A DNA stretch of 64,000 nt, taken from Lycium barbarum (taxonomy: Eukaryota; Streptophyta; Magnoliopsida; Solanales; Solanaceae). The stretch is from NCBI RefSeq assembly GCF_019175385.1, contig NC_083348.1:139001-203000 (forward strand). The letters run 5' to 3'. Under the pieces are notes generated by a model, which saw only the letters and a program-made list of their open reading frames with translations, was not told the origin of the DNA and did not search any database. The position numbers were made by a program, and so were the translations under genes. This document shows, piece by piece, positions 45,667-58,289 of this stretch (its first letter is position 1; every line of letters begins with the position of its first letter).

Positions 45667-46606
45667 TGTAACGACCCATTTCGTCGTTGCCGTAATTTTT
45701 GGGAAATTCGCGACCTTGACCCCTTAGAACACCTTTGGACTGCTACGCTCTTAAAAATTGCTAAATTAATCAGACCACTCGTGTGAATTATGTGTAAAAT
45801 GTTGAATTTGGGCCACTGGGCCCAGTGAGGCCGTTATAGCGTCAGCATTGCCGCCTTAGCGCTTGCACAATGGCGGTAGTGTGCTCCGCCAAAGTAGAGT
45901 TGTGTAATTTCTAAATGACCGCCCCTGCAGTGCTGTTTTCACTGAAGCGGTGCCGCCTTAGCGGCTGCTAGACTGCCAGAGCAGTTGACGAGCAGTTATA
46001 TCCCTATTTAAAGGCTCATTTCGGTATTTTGACCCCATTTTCTCCAACCCTAATGTCTAGCCGCCACAAAGAGTAATTTCAACTTCATGAGACTTAAATG
46101 TTGGAAATGTAACCTCTTTAAATCCGTCATTTCATCTTCCTTTAATTCCCTCTTTCTTCTTACACCATTTATGATTATGGTAAAGCATTAAATGAGAGTT
46201 CTTTCTCAAATTCTTGTGAGACCTTTGCGTAAGAGTGGTAATGTTGACCTATAGTAATTATTAACTCAAATATGGCTTAATTATTGCAAGAATTAGACTA
46301 ATAACTAGTTCTATGCCTAAATCCTTTCTTTTTCACAAATGGGTTAACTTGTTAGATGCTATTGATGGTGTATCTGAATTGGTGACGTAAGTTGATTTAA
46401 GTAAACCTTGATTTCCATAAAAGAGGTGAAATAGCAATAAACCAAGAATCTAGCATGATTATTGAGAAATGACAGTATTACCCTTATGACCCCAATTTCC
46501 TAAATTATTGCATACTTGAATGTATTTGTCATTCCTAGACCTCTCAGATCTACAATTTCCCTACAAAGATGGAAGATGGAATTCAAGTGAATGTTCGTGC
46601 ACCTAT
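45667..46606 (+). repeat. Element E 3' LTR, first piece
   Basis: U3 with the palindrome at 45814-45827, CCGCCTTAGCGG-type words and TATTTAAA at 46005-46012. It is broken by F1 after CCTAT (46602-46606). Confidence 0.85.
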
Positions 46607-49028
46607 TGTCACGACCCAGCTAGGGGCCGTAACGGGTACCCGGGGCTAGCCACCGAGCACCACTCGTTCTAATACTCATCTTACTCATTTAATGCCCTTT
46701 TACCAATTTTATACACGAATTGTAGGAAAATCTTACTTTATATAGAAACATAAATACTTATATACATTTGCCTCTCGACCATCAAAATAATATATATATA
46801 ATAATAACATCTTGTGAGACCATCTGACCCACACTGCGTATCTACGAGCCTCTACTGACATACTAAACATATAGACGGAACAAGACTCTGTCGTGCCCAA
46901 AATATGCATATATACCAAAAGAAGAATCATAAGCACCTCCGGACAATGGAGTGCTCTCAATCAGCTGACAGCTACTAAGGGTCTGAACCAAGCTCACCTC
47001 CCTGTCTACCTGTGAGCATGAACACATCGTCCAAAGAAAACGGACGTCAGTACGAACATTGTACTGAGTATGAGAGGCATAAATAATAAAGAAAGACAAT
47101 GTTAATATAATGTGAACATCAATATGAAACATCTGAATCTAAATGACAATCATAAAAGAAGTAATGCATGTTGTCTTACTCATACTCATCATAATTTCAT
47201 ATATGCATAATATGCAAGCTGCCCGTCCATATCGGAACGGTGTAATAATCAATAACATTAGCCCGCGTCCAGGCCTCCCGCGTCCGGGGTACCATCTCAT
47301 GCCGCCCACTAGTGGTGTCTGCCCATGCCAAAGGTCATGGTGTATCGGTATAGCTGCCCGCCTTGGCGGTGACTGCCCGGCTAACTAGGCGCGGTGTAAT
47401 ATGATCATGACATGCTCATCAAAAATACTTGTAATAATATGCTTATCATAGTACATGCATAAGACTCAAGATCAACTATACTCTGTCGGGGTGGCGTAAG
47501 GTCGTGATACCCCGATTTCATTATGGAGCAATTATTGACATTCTGCCTCACCTTGAAGGAATTAGTACATAAGGTGGGTGTAAGAAATAAATAACATCAT
47601 TATCAATATGGCATCATCATATCATATCTCTTATCTTATATAGACATTTATGGACTTAAGCTTCTAGCTTTCCGGAAAATAGGAACTCATGAAGAGGAAA
47701 AGAACTCATGCTATAGGATTCATGCCATTAGAAAGAAAGGACTAGTCTCACATACCTTTGTCGTTTAGCTATGTTATCGTTCACTTGCCCTCCCCCAATG
47801 TCACGTCGTTACCTTCACGAGAGAATTTGTATTAACATTAATTAATCGACTATAAGAACGCGTCGTAAATTCTAGAGAAAATTGGGCAGCATTTCCCCTG
47901 TAAACTTAACAATCCTCAAAATTCCAACTTAGCCAAACATCAATCAAAATACCAACAACAACAATACCAACAATTTCATATCAAACTAGGATTAAATCCA
48001 TTCTTAAATTACTCCCAAAACAGCCCAACATGCATTCGGATGCCAATGCTTGTATACACTTCTTTATTTCCATATATCCATAATATAACAACAACAACTA
48101 CAGCCAATCCTCCGATATTCCAGCCTACAAAACAGTCCATAACTACCATAAAACAGTCCCCAAAATATCATCGCAAAACAGCCACAAATATTATACCAAA
48201 CAGCTCCAAAATATAGTCACAAAATAACCACGAAAATTACATAAAACAGCTCCAAAATATTGTCACAAAACAGCCACGAAAATTACATAAAATAGCCCCA
48301 AAATATTGTCATAAAACAGCCACGAAAATTACATAAAACAGCCTCAAAAATTACATAAAACAACCCCAAATATCGGCACAAAACAGCCCGGTATACGCTT
48401 TGTATACAATATCTTTATACACTTTATTCTCCCAAGTTCAAGAACAACAACTTATCAACAACATCAACAACATTATCAACAACCTCATATAGCAATATAA
48501 GCACCTAGAAATCTCTCAAAGTTCCAATAAAAAACAACCCTCAAGGCAACCATATCAACCAACTAATCTATGACTTCATAACATAATTCCCTTCACTTTA
48601 AACTAGGGAATTCTCCCATGAATAACTTAATTAACAAGAATAGAGTATATTACATACCTTATTGCCCAGAAAACTCAACTAAAATCCTAGCTCCAAGCTT
48701 CAATAATCAGCCACACATCAAGCACCAAATACTATAATCCTTTCCTAACTAGTTTCCAATTCCTAAGATGAAATCTTGGTTTGATTTGGAGGACTTCAAC
48801 TTGAAAAATTTAGAGAGATTTTAGGAGGGTTTGGGAGGGTTTAGAGAGAGTTTAGAGTGAGAGAGAGGGGTAGAAAATGAAAAAAAAATCAGATTTTTTT
48901 CGTTTTTTTAGTCTCTGATTTTTACTGTTCACCGGTACTGTTCATCCGCGTCTACTGTTCATCCGCGTCTACTGTTCACCCGCAGAATTATTTCATGGAC
49001 TCAATTTTTTTTTTTCTGAGGTGTAACA
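46607..49028 (-). mobile_element. Solo LTR F1 (2,422 bp), TSD CCTAT
   Basis: CCTAT at 46602-46606 and 49029-49033 flanks TGTCACGACCC...GTGTAACA exactly. It lies in minus orientation: its start is at 49028. No internal region. It shares its downstream ~1.3 kb with F2 and less closely with the G LTR, but has its own first 1.1 kb with a CAAAACAGCC minisatellite and (CTACTGTTCATCCGCG)n. Confidence 0.9.
48140..48400 (+). repeat. Minisatellite, ~45-bp unit, in F1 U3
   Basis: Units contain ACATAAAACAGC(C/T)CCAAAATATTGTCACAAAACAGCCACGAAAATT-type sequence, about four complete or partial copies. Confidence 0.75.
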
Positions 49029-49033
49029 CCTAT

Positions 49034-49428
49034 TCAGCCTTGAGGTAAGTTACTACTTCCCTCTCTTGTTAGACTGCGGTTAGACTTTCATATACTAGTG
49101 TGAGATGAAACAGAGAATGCATGATAGGATCTCGAAGATTGGGATGGATACTTCGATTGATAATGTATAAGAAGTAGCGGTTATTATGTAGCACTAAAAT
49201 AGTTGTGGTTTTATGATTACCTTAAGGTGAGACTTCAATTAGTGAAGCGTTTGTTTAGATGATATTGTCGGAGAATGCATGTAAACCTCCGGGTGTGAAG
49301 TTAGGTTGGATATTAACTTACGTTGGGCCTTGTTGTATGATTTAGGGGCTAGCCACCCCGTTGTGTGGATTTACTTATCTTGTTCTACTTACTAATTAGC
49401 TCGTTGCCACATTAAGACTAGTGATATA
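49034..49428 (+). repeat. Element E 3' LTR, second piece
   Basis: 395 bp between F1 and G. It includes GGGGCTAGCCACCCCGTTG, shared with the element B LTR at 35095. It ends ATATA (49424-49428), the target site of G. Confidence 0.85.
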
Positions 49429-49536
49429 TGTCACGACCCGACTAGGGACCATGACGGGTACCCGGAGCTGACTACCGAGCACCACCCATTATGCTAGTTA
49501 CCATACCCAACCTGAGTATACATAATCTCCAAAGCA

Positions 49537-49590
<54 letters not shown>

Positions 49591-50862
49591 ATACATAAGC
49601 TCTCACGGCTGCAAAAATGATATACAAAATACACACTGTTGTGTCCATGAGACAACTACTACCCACAAATACGTATCTACATGCCTCAACTAGAATACTG
49701 AGACATAAGGACAAGACAAGACCCTGCTACACCCAAATATATACACAAAAGAATGAATCAACGACTGGCATCTCCAGAGAAATGGAGTGCTCCTGTGTAG
49801 CTGCTGGATAGCTCCTAAGAATCTGTGCCGCCACCCTGCCTACCTATGGGATAAACACAGCGTAAAAAAAAGACGTCAGCACGAACAACGTACTGAGTAC
49901 GTAAGGCATATACGATAACATAATAAGGAGACATATAAAACATAAAAGGGAAAGATAACTATAGCTGCTTGCCTCTTGAGAAGGAATCATGCATGCTCAC
50001 TTTTACCTTTCAAACATGTCGCACATACATACATAATTTGGCTAAATCGATAAATTCATTAGCCTGCGTTCGGGCCTCCCGCATCCGGGGTAATCATATC
50101 ACGCCGCCCACTAGTGGTGTCATGTCCGGCCGAGTAGGCACGGTGTTATCATAAGCCGTCCGCCTTAGCGGTGTCATGCCCGGCCATCTAGGAACGGTGC
50201 CATCATAAGTCGGGCGCCTTACCGGTGTCATGCTCGGCCATCTAGGCACGATGTAATCTCGTCATTATATACTTATCATAAAGCATGCATTATAACTCAA
50301 GTAAAAGCTACAACTCTATCGGGGTGACGTAAGGTCGAGAACCCCCGATTCCATTATAAAGTAGCTGTGGTCATCATGTCTCACCTTGAAGGAACTAGCA
50401 TCATAAGGTGAGTCTAACAATAACAAATAACATCAACGAATCATATATAAGGGTCATTAGCTTCATAAAAATATCATATCATAAACTTTAGAATCTCTAG
50501 ACATGGATTCATCGTCGTCATTATCTTATCCATAACACGTCTCTTATCATTACCTCATGTGTAGCTCTTAATAGTCATAGGCTTATAATTTCCGGGTAGA
50601 GGTAAGTCATGGAAAGATAAAGAAATGTCATATTATAGGAATCATGCCTTAGGAAAAGAAGGGACTAGCCTCACATACCTTTATATCTTTTTAACTCTAT
50701 TGCCTACTTGCTTGCCTTTCGAGCTAGTGATGCTACCTTCACGAGAATTTGTACTAAAATTAGACAACCGGAAGCATACTTAAGCTTAAGCTAAAGCAAC
50801 TAAAAGTTAATGGAAATTTGGTGACACTTCCTTTTTTTCGAAAACTTCTTCCATGAAATAAG
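49429..50862 (-). repeat. Element G 3' LTR, distal part
   Basis: TGTCACGACCCGACTAGG at its outer end. TA/TG microsatellite at 49537-49588. It is interrupted after ATAAG (50858-50862) by F2. Confidence 0.85.
49537..49588 (+). repeat. (TA)n(TG)n microsatellite
   Basis: At the matching place in the other G LTR (59742-59790) the tract is (CA)n followed by (TA)n, so it has changed since insertion. Confidence 0.9.
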
Positions 50863-51156
50863 TGTCACAACCCAGCTAGGGGCCACAACGGGTACCCGGG
50901 GCTAACCACCGAGCACCACTCGTTCTATTACTCGCCTTACCCGATTAATGCCCTTTTTATCACATTTATATTCAAAACATGGGAAAATCATAGTTCGTAG
51001 GAAAACAAATACACTTTTACACATAGAGATCTTTAGTATATCAAAATAATGGGTGTACATGTACATGTAAGTTGTGAGACCATACTACCCACACTATGCA
51101 TCTACGAGCCTCTACTAACATACTATACAATGGACGGAATAAGACTCTGTCATGCC

Positions 51157-51159
<3 letters not shown>

Positions 51160-51221
<62 letters not shown>
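51160..51221 (+). repeat. (TA)n microsatellite
   Basis: About 30 TA units inside F2. F1 lacks it at the matching place (about 46905). Confidence 0.95.
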
Positions 51222-51224
<3 letters not shown>

Positions 51225-52859
51225 CATAAGCACCTCCGAACAATGGAGTGCTCTCAACAGCTGGCAGCTCTTAAATATCTGGATCAAGCTCGCCTCCCTG
51301 TCTACCTGTGGGCATGAACACAGCGTCCAAGAGAAAGGACGTCAGTACGAATATTGTACTGAGTATGAGAGGCATGAACAATGAAGAAGGACAACAATAA
51401 TATAGTGAGGGCATCAATAAGAACATCTGAATCTGAATAATAATCATAAGAGAAGTAATGCATGCTATCTTACTCATACTTATCATAATATCATAAATGC
51501 ATGACATGCAAGCTGCCCGTTCATGTCGGAACGATGTGATCATCAATAATATAAGCCCGCGTCCAGGCCTCCCGCGTCCGGGGTACCATCTCATGCCGCC
51601 CACTAGTGGTGTCTGCCCACGCCCGAAGGTCGTGGTGTATCCGTATCGCCGCCCGCCGAAGCGGTGTCTGCCCGGCCAACTAGGCCCGGTGTGAATGCAA
51701 TCATGACATGCTCATTATAAAAATACTTATACAATATTCTTATTAAAACATACTTGCTATTATACATGCATAAAGACTCTAGATCGGCTGTATTCCGTCG
51801 AGGTGACGTAAGGTCGTGTACCCTCGATTCTATTATGGTCATACATGAATACTCTGCCTCACCTTGAAGGTATCAATGTATAAGGTGAGTGTGTACAAAT
51901 AACAATATCATTTGCATCGTAGGAACGTCATATCATGTTTCTTGACTCATATAGCTATTTACGATCTTAAACTCTTGGCTTTCCAGGTATAGGAGAATCA
52001 GGGGAAGAGAGGAAATCATGTCATGGGATTCATGGCATAGAAAGAAAGGGTCTAGCCTCACATACCTTTGTCGTTTAACCACGTTATCGATCACTTTTCT
52101 TCCTTCGAAGTCACGTCGTTACCTTCACGAGAGAATCATATTAACATTAGCTAATCGACTACAAGAACGCATCGTTATCTCTAGAGAAATTTAGGCGGCA
52201 TTTCCTTTGTTTCTATTACTTTTCCCCGTTATATTGCAACTCCCACACATTTACAACAATACTCATAATATTACAAGAAACAATCATCGTTTACACACCT
52301 TGAGCAAAATCCACCATTTTCTTCCAATTTCCCCACATTTAATGGTTTTAGCTCATCATCATAGTTTTACTCACTTCACACTTATTACATGGTCTATACG
52401 TCATTTATAACGTATTTATAATCATAGCATATCAACTTCCATGATTCCATTTATCTATCATTCCATAGTGACACTATTCACTCAATAATGGTGCACTTCT
52501 TATGTCTTACTACAATTCAAGTGTCTTAGTCTTCTAATACTTCAAACCACATGCCAAGGTCATGAAACTTACCTTAGATGACGGTTGAATAATCCTTGAG
52601 TTGAAATACTTCACTTAGAAAAAACCCTGGTTTCACCTTCTTGGGAATTGCTTGACTTAGATGATCCCTTGATGTGTTCTTGCACTTGGTTTCAAGAATT
52701 TAGTGTTGTTTATCTTGATGTTCCCTTTGATTCTTTTGAATTCTTATGGAGGAAGTGTTGAGAGAGTTCTAGAGTATTCTTGAATGGTGTAACTGAGAAA
52801 TGAAATAAAATAAGGCTTTGGTCCCTTTTATTAATCACAAAATCTGATGTTTAATGAAC

Positions 52860-53130
52860 CTTCGTCGGGGTGAACAGTGGTCGTAAACCACAGTTTACGG
52901 GCCGTATAGTGTGGTCGTGTTTAAGCATGTCCAAAACAGAAAGTTTGGCTGAGGTTCATGGCAGTTTACGATCGAGGTTTACGGTCCGTAAACCAGTTTA
53001 CGGGCCGTCCACCAAGTCGTATTTAGCCATTTCAACACTTTAACAGAAAGTTGAAATTTGGAAGGCTGGAGGACGATGGTGGTTTACGGTCCGTAAATCA
53101 CTTTACGGGCCGTAAATCACAATACGACCA
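52860..53130 (-). promoter_or_regulatory. TTTACGGNCCGTAAA palindrome cluster, F2 U3
   Basis: GGTTTACGGTCCGTAAACC (52976-52994) is a perfect palindrome around one base. TTTACGGTCCGTAAA (53083-53097) and TTTACGGGCCGTAAA (53102-53116) are also perfect. Half-words occur near 52890-52915 and 53000. A TA-rich TATA-like sequence follows downstream in minus sense (about 52835). Confidence 0.7.
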
Positions 53131-53275
53131 CTGGGCTGAATAAAATTCTACAACTTTCTCATTTTCGAAAATTCATAAATCATCACCCCTTACTTAGTAA
53201 ACATTACACACTCATACCCTTCGTTGGTCTATTCCTTGTGCATGTACGGGGAATTTTCCGAGGTGTAACAATAAG

Positions 53276-54433
53276 ATAACCCTCAACATCAATAAGAACA
53301 CTCACGATAACATAATCAATTGATTCTGTAAGTTAAACATTGTTTACTTCTTAAATCTACCTTCAAGATCATCCATAACCATTCCTATATTTTAATATCA
53401 TAATCATTCTCATAAAATACTCCTTTAATATCATTCGTATCATTTCCCACAAGTTTGTACTCATAACATGTCAAGAACTATTATTCAAGTTAAGTCATTA
53501 ATCAAGTGTATCACTATTTCCATATTTGTACTCCATATTCTGCTCCCTTCCATAATCCAAGTCTTTTAACCTCTCAATGCTCTTAATAACATGAATTGAA
53601 CATAAAACTTTCCTTTGATGATGTATAATGGACTTTGAATGGAACTACTTCACCAGGAGAAAACCCTACTTCAACACCAAAGAGATTCTTGGTTTCCACA
53701 AACCCTAGAGAGTATCCTTGCACTTGATTCTACTGATTATTGGTGTTTACTCCTTGATTTCCCTTGGATATATAATGATATGATGAGAGAATTTTTCTAG
53801 GACCTTCAAGACTTAGAGAAAGACTCAAATCTGAAAATTTGGAGCTCAACTCATCTATTTATAGCTGAAACTGGAAAGTTCCAGAGAAGCGGTTCGACGA
53901 GCGGGTTGACGGTCACGTCGACGTATCGGGTCACATGACGTGTCAATGGTCCGTTGATCCATTGACCTGTTTCTGCAGATCAAAAGTTGCAGAGTCCTAT
54001 TGATGGCGGAGATCGACGGCTCGTCGACGTGTTGATGGTTCGTCGACGTGTTGATGGTTCGTCGACGTATCGACGGTCCGTCGATCTGCTTTTGCAGATC
54101 AGGATTTTCAGAACATAGTGACGGTGCATATTGATGGTCCGTCAATAATGTTTGATGTCTGCAAACTTCCCTGAATCTGCCCAGCCTGTGTCGGTTTAAT
54201 CCATTTGACTTCTAACCCCGTAAATCACCAGGAATACCTGCTGGTACACTATGTTCAAAATTCTCTACCTTAACTTTTCTACAACAAGCTTTCTTCTCTT
54301 TTTCCCCAAATGTCTTTGGAATCTTAATTAGAATCATTAAGTATCGCTTTTTACTAGTACGGGCATCATATACACCTTAACCTACGTTAGCCTATTCACT
54401 GCACACCAATATGAAATTTTTCGAGGTGCAACA
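53276..54433 (-). repeat. Element G 3' LTR, proximal part (U3)
   Basis: In minus sense it starts TGTTGCACCTCG at 54433. TATAAATAGA is at 53854-53863 and the GTCGACGG-type cluster at 53890-54140. Confidence 0.85.
53854..54140 (-). promoter_or_regulatory. TCGACGGNCCGTCGA cluster and TATA box, G 3' LTR
   Basis: ATCGACGGTCCGTCGAT (54069-54085) is perfect around a central T. GTCGACG words repeat at about 53905-53935 and 54010-54065, the latter as tandem copies of a ~21-bp TTGATGGTTCGTCGACG unit. TATA box at 53854-53863. Confidence 0.7.
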
Positions 54434-54449
54434 CTTTTTCCCCCTTAAG
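54434..54449 (-). promoter_or_regulatory. Polypurine tract, element G
   Basis: CTTAAGGGGGAAAAAG on the minus strand, directly before the 3' LTR. Confidence 0.85.
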
Positions 54450-54636
54450 AATAGTCTTCCTCGAATGTTAAGTTCTTAAGGATTCTACAAAAATTTCACT
54501 AGAGTTTCCCCTATAATATGGCACTACCACCCTGTCACAACAACCCACAATAACATTGCCTCACAGGGCTACAACATAATGGCAATAGGATGTGGCCACA
54601 CACGACCAAAAGCATTAAACGAAAGCATTACATACC

Positions 54637-56000
54637 TTATGATAATGGCATCCCATCTTGAATCTCTTCCGGGGGTGGAAACAATTGCGGGTACTTGGAC
54701 TTCATGTTTTCCTCTACTTCCGAAGTCATTTCTTCTCAGTTATTGTTTCTCCATAAGACCTTGACTGAAGCTACCTCTTTTTTCTTGAGCTTCCGCACCT
54801 GCCTATCTAGTATGGCAATGGGCACCTCTTCATAGGCCAACTTCTCGATAATCTGGACATCACCTATCGGCGTAATTCTGGATGGATCTCCAACACATTT
54901 GCGAAGCATCGACACATTAAAAACTGGGTGGACTGATTCAAGCTCTGGAGGTAAATCCAGCTCATAAGCTACTTGGCCCACTTTGCGTATAATCTTATAA
55001 GGTCTAATATATCGGGGACTAAGTTTTCCCTTCTTGCCGAATCTCATTACGCCTTTCATCGGTGACACTTTCAAAAACACCCAATCATCCACTTGGAATT
55101 CTAAGTCTCGCCGACGGTTATCTGCATAAGATTTCTGGTGACTTTGGGCTGTCATAAATTAATCTCGAATAACTTTGATCTTTTCCATCGCTTGTTGAAT
55201 CAACTCCAGACCTATTAGTTGTACCTCTCCTACTTCAAACCACCCAATTGGCGATCTACACTTCCTTCCATATATAGCTTTATATGGAGCCATTTGGATG
55301 CTGGAATGGTAGATATTGGTATATGCAAACTCAATGAGCGGCAAGTGATCATCCCAACTACCTCAGAAATCTAGCACACATACCCGTAACATATCTTCCA
55401 AGGTCTGAATACTGGGTTCAGCTTGCCCATTAGTTTGTGGGTGAAATATTGTGCTAAGTCTCACTAGAATACCCAAGCCTTCTTAGAAAGACTTCCAGAA
55501 TTTAGCAGTAAATTATGCTCCTCGGTCTGTGATAATAGACACCGAGACACCATGAAGTCGCACTGTCTCCTTAAGATACAGTCTTGCATAATCTTCTGCT
55601 GAATATGTGGTTTTGACCGGAAGAAAATGGGTGATTTTGTAAGTATATCAACAATCACCTATATGGAGTCATACTTACGCCGGGAACGAGGCAAACCTAT
55701 AATAAAATCCATGTTGATCACTTCCCATTTTCAGGCTGGAATTTCCACGGCTTGTAACAATCCTCCTGGCTTTTGATGCTCAATTTTCACTTATTGGCAA
55801 TTTGGACACTGAGCTACAAATTCTGCTATGTCCTTCTTCATTCTATGCCACCAATATATTAGCTTAAGATCGTGATATATCTTTGTCGCCCCTGGGTGAA
55901 TAAAATACTGGGAATAATGAGCTTCTTCTAGAATCTGACGATGTAGCCCTGCCTCATCTAGCACACGTAGCCTGCCTCGATACCTGAGAACTCCATCTGC
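54637..56000 (-). pseudogene. pol: Element G pol: integrase and chromodomain
   Basis: Zinc-binding part: [13 protein letters not shown] and CPNCQ (55791-55895), then TAA where Gln is expected. Catalytic core: MDFIIGLPRS-like sequence (about 55700), VIVDILTKS, and a frameshift near 55640. [16 protein letters not shown] and IYGRKCRSP (55159-55344) follow. C-terminal [14 protein letters not shown] (about 55000), VHPVFNVSMLRK, and chromodomain start [18 protein letters not shown] to KVLWRN (54740-54845), then a TAA (about 54737), and the last residues before the stop at 54637. Chromodomains are thought to steer integration to particular chromatin. Confidence 0.85.
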
Positions 56001-58289
56001 AGAAACTCCAAATGTCGACTTCTCTTTCTCAGGAAATGTATCTCTATAGCGACTCAACTGGGGATCTTCATATTGGCGCCTTCTTACTTCCGTGTCTAAA
56101 GAGGAAATAGCTGAATTATGAATATCAACCCCTGCATTGCCTGAATCAATTAGACGAACTTCGAGGCTAGCTAGCTGGTGAAGCTCACGGATTAATTCTT
56201 TCTTCTCTGGAGGGACCTCACATAGACTTTCCATTGATTTGCGGCTAAGTGCATCAGCTACTACATTCGCCTTTCCAGGATGATATAGAATACTCACATC
56301 ATAATCTTTTAATAATTCTAACCACTGTCTTTGTCGAAGGTTCAACTCCTTCTACTTGAAAATATATTGGAGACTCTTGTGATCTGTATAAATGTCAACA
56401 TGCACACCGTACAATTAATATCTCCATATTTTTAATGCATGAATAATTGCAGCCAATTCAAGATCATGAGTTGAATAATTCCTTTCATGCTTCCGCAACT
56501 TTCGGGAAGCATAGGCAATGACTTTACCATGCTACATCAGCACGTAACCCAATCCGACACCAGAGGCATCACAATAAACAACATAGCCTTCTGACCCATT
56601 TGGAAGTGTCAGAACTGGGGCCGAAGTCAATCTGTCCTTCAATTCCTAAAAACTATGTTTGCAGGCATCGGTCCACTGAAATTTTGCTGACTTTTGAGTT
56701 ACCTTCATTAATGGTGCTGAAATAGAAGAAAATCCTTCCACAAATCTCCTATAGTAACCTGCCAAGCCCAAGAAGCTACGGACCTCTGTAGGCATTGTAG
56801 GCCTTCGCCAAGTCTTCACAGCCTCAATTTTCTGAGTATCAACTCGAATACCGTCTGCTAAGATAATATGGCTCAGAAATGTCACAGAATTCAGCCAGGA
56901 CTCACATTTTGAAAATTTGGCATATAGTTCACGAGTCCGAAGAATTCCAAGGAGAGTACATAGATGATTCGCATGCTCTACTTCTGACCGAGAATATATT
57001 AGAATATCATCAATGAATACTATCACAAATAGATCTAACAAAGGCCTGAACACATTATTGATCAAATTCATGAACACCGCTGGGACATTTGTCAACCCGA
57101 ATGACATTACTCGAAATTCATAATGACCATATCTGGTTCTGAAAGCTGTCTTCGGAATATCTTTTTCTCTAACTCTCACTTGATGATAACCTGACTGCAG
57201 ATCTATTTTGGAAAATCACTCGGCACCATGTAATTGATCAAACAAATCATTGATTCTCGAAAGAGGATATTTATTTTTTATCTTCACCATGTTCAACTGC
57301 CTATAATCGATGCACATTCGTAAAGAACCATCTTTCTTTCTCACAAATAAGACAGGAGCTCCCCATGGCGATGAACTAGGTCTAATGAATCCCTTTTCGA
57401 GCAAATCTTTCAACTGTGCCTTTAGCTCTTTTAATTCTGCAGGAGCCATTCTATAGGGAGGAATAGATATAGGTTTGGTATCCAGCAACACATCGATAGC
57501 GAAATCAATCTCCCATTTCGGTGGAAGTCCTAGAAGTTCATCTGGAAATACATCTGGAAACTCATTTACTACCGAGACAAATTGAAGAGTCGGCGGCTTT
57601 GCTTCGGTGTCATGAACTCATACTAGATGATAAATATAGCCCTTTGCAGTCATCTTTCTTGCTATGAGGTAGAAAATAAACTTACCTCTCGGGGATGCTG
57701 TATTTCTCTCCCATTCGAGCACTGATTCTCCTAGAAATTGGAATCGGACTATTTTCGTTCTACAATCCATATTAGCATAGCACGAGGCCAACCAATCCAT
57801 GCCCATAATCATATCAAAATCTAACATTTCCAGCTCAACCAAATCAACTTTAGTCTGACGATCACATACTACAATCATGCAATTCTTATACACTTGTCTA
57901 GCTATTACTGGATCACCAAACGGAGTAGATACCTCGAAAGATTTGATCGGTTCGGGTTTCACCCCAATTCGCTTAGAAATATAAGGAGTGATATAAGACA
58001 ACGTAGAACCCGAATCAAACAATACATAAACATCATGAGAGAATACGGATAATATACCTATAACCACGTCCGCGGAGGACTCAAGATCCTGACGTCCAAC
58101 TAAAGTATAAATACGAGGTTGGGTGCCACCTGAAATGGATGCTCCCCTTCTGCTCCTACCAAGGCCTACTGGAGTCTGGGGAGTCTGCCCTACCAGATGT
58201 ACAGATGAGGAAGAACCAGCTGCGGATCCTATGGACTGAGCCCCAACTCTACTACCCATCGACTGGCAATCATGCATCATGTGCCCCAC
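56001..58289 (-). pseudogene. pol: Element G pol: protease, RT, RNase H
   Basis: Protease: VLFDSGSTLSYI with an intact DSG (about 58010-58030) and MIMGMDWLASCYANMDC (about 57750-57810). A TAG/TGA near 57617 ends this frame. [20 protein letters not shown] and MCIDYRQLN (57216-57491), a TGA in place of Trp at about 57217, then [25 protein letters not shown] and an intact FIDDILIYS (about 57000). [15 protein letters not shown] leads into RNase H (about 56200-56640): [41 protein letters not shown] at about 56240-56285. Stops at about 56644, 56530, 56418 and 56352. Active-site residues are otherwise kept. Confidence 0.85.

Larger units (their letters stand above)
50863..53270 (-). mobile_element. 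Solo LTR F2 (2,408 bp), TSD ATAAG
   Basis: ATAAG at 50858-50862 and 53271-53275. The empty site GAAATAAGATAACCC is seen intact in the other G LTR at about 61017. Its end region (left) is very like F1; its first ~1.06 kb is different and holds the TTTACGGNCCGTAAA cluster. A (TA)n run lies at 51160-51221. Confidence 0.9.

Noticed and set aside
53855..54145. 96-codon minus-strand frame with repeated Arg/Thr/Asp
   Set aside because: It is a translation of the TCGACGG palindrome cluster in the G U3.
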